Part shown: piece after piece, positions 6,609 through 8,571 of the stretch
How the letters are laid out: each line of letters begins with the position of its first letter
Position numbering within the stretch: the first letter of the stretch is position 1
From: an uncultured Eubacterium sp.
GTDB lineage: Bacteria; Bacillota; Clostridia; Oscillospirales; Acutalibacteraceae
DNA length: 8,571 bases
Direction of reading: 5' to 3'
Assembly (NCBI GenBank): GCA_945980015.1
Contig: CAMFQI010000027.1
Location: 1 to 8,571 of the forward strand
Notes under the pieces: model-generated
The model's database searches: none
What the model saw: only the letters and a program-made list of their open reading frames with translations
What the model was told of the DNA's origin: nothing
Program-made: the position numbers and the translations under genes

Positions 6609-6977
6609 TTATGCAACAGCGTCAATTTCGTCATCGGTAGGGGAGTCGCCGATAATTGTGATGACCAATTTATGAGGAAGGCATATTATTGACTCGCCCT
6701 TACGATATATTGCTTTGTGATTTACGCAAATACCGTCGGGACAGTTTGCGCTCGTAACTGTTGCTTTTCCGTTTTCGATTTTCAATGTGTTTGTTTCGTC
6801 TCCAAAAGCGTATTCCTTTTGTATATCCTCGTCTAATTTCAACGTTTCAATAACGCTTCCGTTAGATTCAACCTGAACATATTTTCCGCTTTCGCCGCCG
6901 AATACATAAAGACAAACTAACAGTATGCCGACAATGATGCCAACGGCACCTATAACAATAAAATCTGATTTTTTCAT
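6609..6977 (-). CDS. NusG domain II-containing protein (EetA-like)
   Basis: A 122-residue protein with one N-terminal membrane helix (about 6-26, preceded by MKKSD) and an extracytoplasmic NusG_II domain (PF07009 type). The domain hallmark is the cysteine motif C79-P-D-G-I-C84 followed by VNHKAI and a third cysteine in SIICLPHKLVI (Cys99). It has no transcription-factor NusG N-terminal domain and should not be called NusG. The family regularly neighbours ApbE, FMN-binding and Gx proteins, and EetA of the Listeria electron-transfer locus is of this type, so a role as a membrane-attached partner of a flavoprotein is likely; no biochemical activity is established from the sequence. Cys79 and Cys84 could form a disulfide or a redox/metal site (inference). 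The start is one base after the previous stop (TAATATG), with only a distant AGGA (6995-6998), pointing to termination-reinitiation. Confidence 0.88.
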   Translation of the reverse strand: MKKSDFIVIGAVGIIVGILLVCLYVFGGESGKYVQVESNGSVIETLKLDEDIQKEYAFGDETNTLKIENGKATVTSANCPDGICVNHKAIYRKGESIICLPHKLVITIIGDSPTDDEIDAVA

Positions 6978-6978
6978 A

Positions 6979-7545
6979 TTATTCAGCTAAAAATTCCTGC
7001 AAATATTTGCTTGAATTGTTTACGCCGTTGATTACCGCTTCGGAGGAAATTGTACTTTTTGATAAAATATCAACCTTAGAGCCTTTTTCAATTGAGTTTG
7101 ATGATGCAACAGGAAGTTTTCTGCCGCTGAACTGATTTTTGAATTCGTCGGTTTGAATTCTAACGCCAAGATATTCCGTTTCCTCCTGCTTGATGACGTC
7201 AATGCCGCAAACATATTTACCGTCCTTTGTTATTGTTGTTTCAAGCTCAATAGGAACCTCAGCGTTGTAGCCGATATTACTTGTTTTAATAACATAGGCA
7301 ACAAAATTACCCTGTGTATCGAATGCTTTTTCTACGCCTGTAACGTTATATTCGTTGTCTTTAACGGCAAGCGGCGTTGTCATATTAATCGTAACTCCTG
7401 TGTCAATCGGAGTATTATTCTTTTTGTCAATAGCATTTGTAATTCCGATTGTTCCCAAAACAACACCGATGCTAACAATTACCATAATTACAAACGAAAT
7501 AATCCATTTTTTTGAATTTGGATTGTAATGTGCCTGCTTTTTCAT
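6979..7545 (-). CDS. membrane-anchored FMN-binding domain protein with atypical flavinylation motif
   Basis: A 188-residue protein with a cytoplasmic basic start, a single membrane helix (about 14-36) and an extracytoplasmic FMN_bind domain (PF04205 type, about 75-180) like that of RnfG/NqrC. The domain is recognised by the ETEYLGVRI segment (122-130, ETPGLG in RnfG proteins), the DEFKNQFSGRKL stretch and the C-terminal VDILSKSTISSEAVINGVN region (158-176). In this family ApbE links FMN by a phosphoester to the last Thr/Ser of a D-x-x-S/T-G-A-T/S motif. Here Asp159, Ser162 and Thr165 are kept, but Gly-Ala is replaced by Lys163-Ser164 (codons 7054-7059). Whether FMN is still attached is therefore open. 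A good AGGAGA (7552-7557) containing the apbE stop precedes ATG 7543-7545; the gap to apbE is 10 bp, so the two are one operon. Confidence 0.87.
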   Translation of the reverse strand: MKKQAHYNPNSKKWIISFVIMVIVSIGVVLGTIGITNAIDKKNNTPIDTGVTINMTTPLAVKDNEYNVTGVEKAFDTQGNFVAYVIKTSNIGYNAEVPIELETTITKDGKYVCGIDVIKQEETEYLGVRIQTDEFKNQFSGRKLPVASSNSIEKGSKVDILSKSTISSEAVINGVNNSSKYLQEFLAE

Positions 7546-7555
7546 ATTTTTTCTC

Positions 7556-8527
7556 CTAATCCTTACTTATGAATTTTTCAAAACCCGATGAATAGGTTTT
7601 GTTGTATTGCTTATCAACCCACAGTGCTTCAACTCCGTCGAGGCCTTCAACATATTCCTTACCCTCGTCAATGCTCATATTGAACAGGGTAGTGGACAAA
7701 GCGTCGCCTAAGCCTGAATCCTCGCACAAAACCGAAACACTCGCCATATATTCACTTGGCATAAGAGTATCGGGATTGATGATGTGACAGTATTTTTTGT
7801 CGCCAACATAAAAGTATCTTTGGTAATCTCCGCTTGTAACAACGCTTAAATCTGTTATGCTAACAGTTTCACTGTAATCCTCTGCGTTATCCATTGGACT
7901 TTCTATACCTATCTTCCAAAGGGTAGTGCCGTCGTTGTTTTTGTAGCCGTATGTTGTAACGTTACCGCCTATACTTATTGCGGCGCTTACCCACAGATTT
8001 TCTTTTGCAAATTCCGTTACACGTGCAACTGCATATCCCTTTGCTATTGCACCGACATCAAGTCGCATATTCTCGTCATTAAAGAAGACGGTTGAGTTTT
8101 CTTCATCGATGATTAAATCATCAATGTTTGTATGCTCGTTTGCTTTTTTCAGTTCATCGGCGTTTGGAAGCTTCGCCTGTTCGGGATATTCTTTCGCAAG
8201 CTCTCTTTCGTTATGCCATAGTTCTAGAACAGTACCGAAGCAAATGTTCGTTTTACCGCCGCTTTGCTCATAGACAGATTTGCCGAATTTGAGTAATTCT
8301 AAAATGTCATTATCAACCTTTACAGGCTCCTTTGAAGCAAGTCTGTTTACTGTACAGAGGTTAGTTATACCATCGTATTCGCCGTAAATATCATAAAGAT
8401 GGTCGTACCTTTCAAGCTCGTTATAAAATCTTTCATAGCTTTTATCAAAGGATTCCTGACTTATATCATAAGCTATGATAGTCGAAGCGGTATCGAATAA
8501 ATCCAAAAAGCTTGCGGTATATTTTTC
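7556..8527 (-). CDS. apbE: FAD:protein FMN transferase (ApbE), 5'-truncated
   Basis: ApbE moves FMN from FAD to a Thr/Ser of target proteins outside the membrane, using Mg2+. The genomic part codes for 323 residues; a signal peptide or lipobox N-terminus is missing off the contig. Visible motifs, in order: FDTASTII near the start (strand usually ending in MGT or FDT), DVGAIAKGYA (codons about 8059-8030), SIGGNV, TSGDYQRYF followed by HIINPDTLMP (the family's HI-DP-TG-P, with Leu for Gly), and SGLGDALSTTLFNM, the metal-binding D-A-x-x-T motif. All key positions appear intact, so the enzyme should be active. Its long DIYGEYDGITNLCTVN segment is of the clostridial ApbE type. The apparent start MYKRQ (8528-8542) is translated adapter and should be removed. 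It leads an operon with its likely substrate directly downstream; the promoter is outside the window. Confidence 0.93.
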   Translation of the reverse strand, partial: EKYTASFLDLFDTASTIIAYDISQESFDKSYERFYNELERYDHLYDIYGEYDGITNLCTVNRLASKEPVKVDNDILELLKFGKSVYEQSGGKTNICFGTVLELWHNERELAKEYPEQAKLPNADELKKANEHTNIDDLIIDEENSTVFFNDENMRLDVGAIAKGYAVARVTEFAKENLWVSAAISIGGNVTTYGYKNNDGTTLWKIGIESPMDNAEDYSETVSITDLSVVTSGDYQRYFYVGDKKYCHIINPDTLMPSEYMASVSVLCEDSGLGDALSTTLFNMSIDEGKEYVEGLDGVEALWVDKQYNKTYSSGFEKFISKD

Positions 8528-8571
8528 CTGTCTCTTATACACATCTCCGAGCCCACGAGACGTAGAGGAAT
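8528..8571 (-). other. Nextera/Tn5 sequencing adapter with i7 index (artefact)
   Basis: Reading forward: the complement of the Tn5 mosaic end (CTGTCTCTTATACACATCT, 8528-8546), the read-2 adapter (CCGAGCCCACGAGAC, 8547-8561), the i7 index GTAGAGGA (8562-8569) and AT, the first two bases of the P7 flow-cell sequence. It is the inverse of 1-42. It produces the false MYKRQ start on apbE. Confidence 0.98.

Noticed and set aside
6609..6977. Transcription elongation factor NusG
   Set aside because: Only the NusG_II domain with an N-terminal membrane helix is present; the NGN and KOW architecture of true NusG is absent.
7153..7515. 120-codon plus-strand open frame opposite the FMN-binding gene
   Set aside because: The translation is rich in Cys and Asn, typical of antisense frames, and the minus-strand gene is clearly real.
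1..8571. Composite transposon or element bounded by inverted repeats
   Set aside because: The repeats are the engineered Tn5 mosaic end with Illumina adapter and index, and no transposase or target duplication is present.

Overview
This is a metagenome- or isolate-derived Illumina contig from an anaerobic, endospore-forming Firmicute, most likely a member of Clostridia. The reasons are the dipicolinate synthase genes dpaA-dpaB (a spore-specific pathway), moderately AT-rich DNA, strong AGGAGG-type ribosome binding sites, and the clostridial style of the ApbE/FMN-binding/NusG_II/Gx genes. Clostridium cluster I species typically lack dpaAB, which argues mildly for another clostridial lineage. 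The species cannot be fixed from the sequence. Both ends (1-42 and 8528-8571) are Nextera/Tn5 library adapter, including the same i7 index, so real genomic sequence runs only from about 43 to 8527. The genes touching the two ends are truncated and carry false N-terminal residues in a naive translation.

Layout, left to right. (1) 43-1176, plus strand: the 3' two thirds of dpaA and complete dpaB, overlapping by ATGA. Together they form dipicolinate synthase. (2) 1177-1334: an intergenic region with a near-consensus sigma-A promoter, a perfect 14-bp palindrome in its spacer, and a leader of about 97 nt with two or three hairpins. (3) 1335-6056, plus strand: a tightly packed operon potA-potB-potC-potD-HAD phosphatase in which every junction overlaps. 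It encodes a spermidine/putrescine-type ABC importer (ATPase, two permeases, substrate-binding protein) and a phosphoglycolate-phosphatase-like HAD hydrolase. The binding protein has a C-terminal transmembrane segment instead of a lipobox. (4) 6063-6100: a hairpin that works as a bidirectional terminator between two convergent operons. (5) 8527-6091, minus strand, read right to left: apbE (FAD:protein FMN transferase, 5' end missing), an FMN-binding-domain membrane protein, a NusG domain II (EetA-like) protein, and a Gx transporter/Hpre_diP_synt_I (EetB-like) membrane protein.

The minus-strand operon looks like an extracytosolic flavin redox module of the kind associated with ApbE-dependent flavinylation and flavin-based extracellular electron transfer: ApbE would attach FMN covalently to the FMN-binding protein outside the membrane, with the EetA/EetB-like proteins as membrane partners. 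The most unusual point there is that the flavinylation motif of the FMN-binding protein reads D-I-L-S-K-S-T instead of the usual D-x-x-S-G-A-T. On the plus strand, the most interesting unexplained element is the structured leader of the pot operon, with a possible pseudoknot to the potA Shine-Dalgarno. No mobile element, CRISPR array, tRNA or rRNA was seen.
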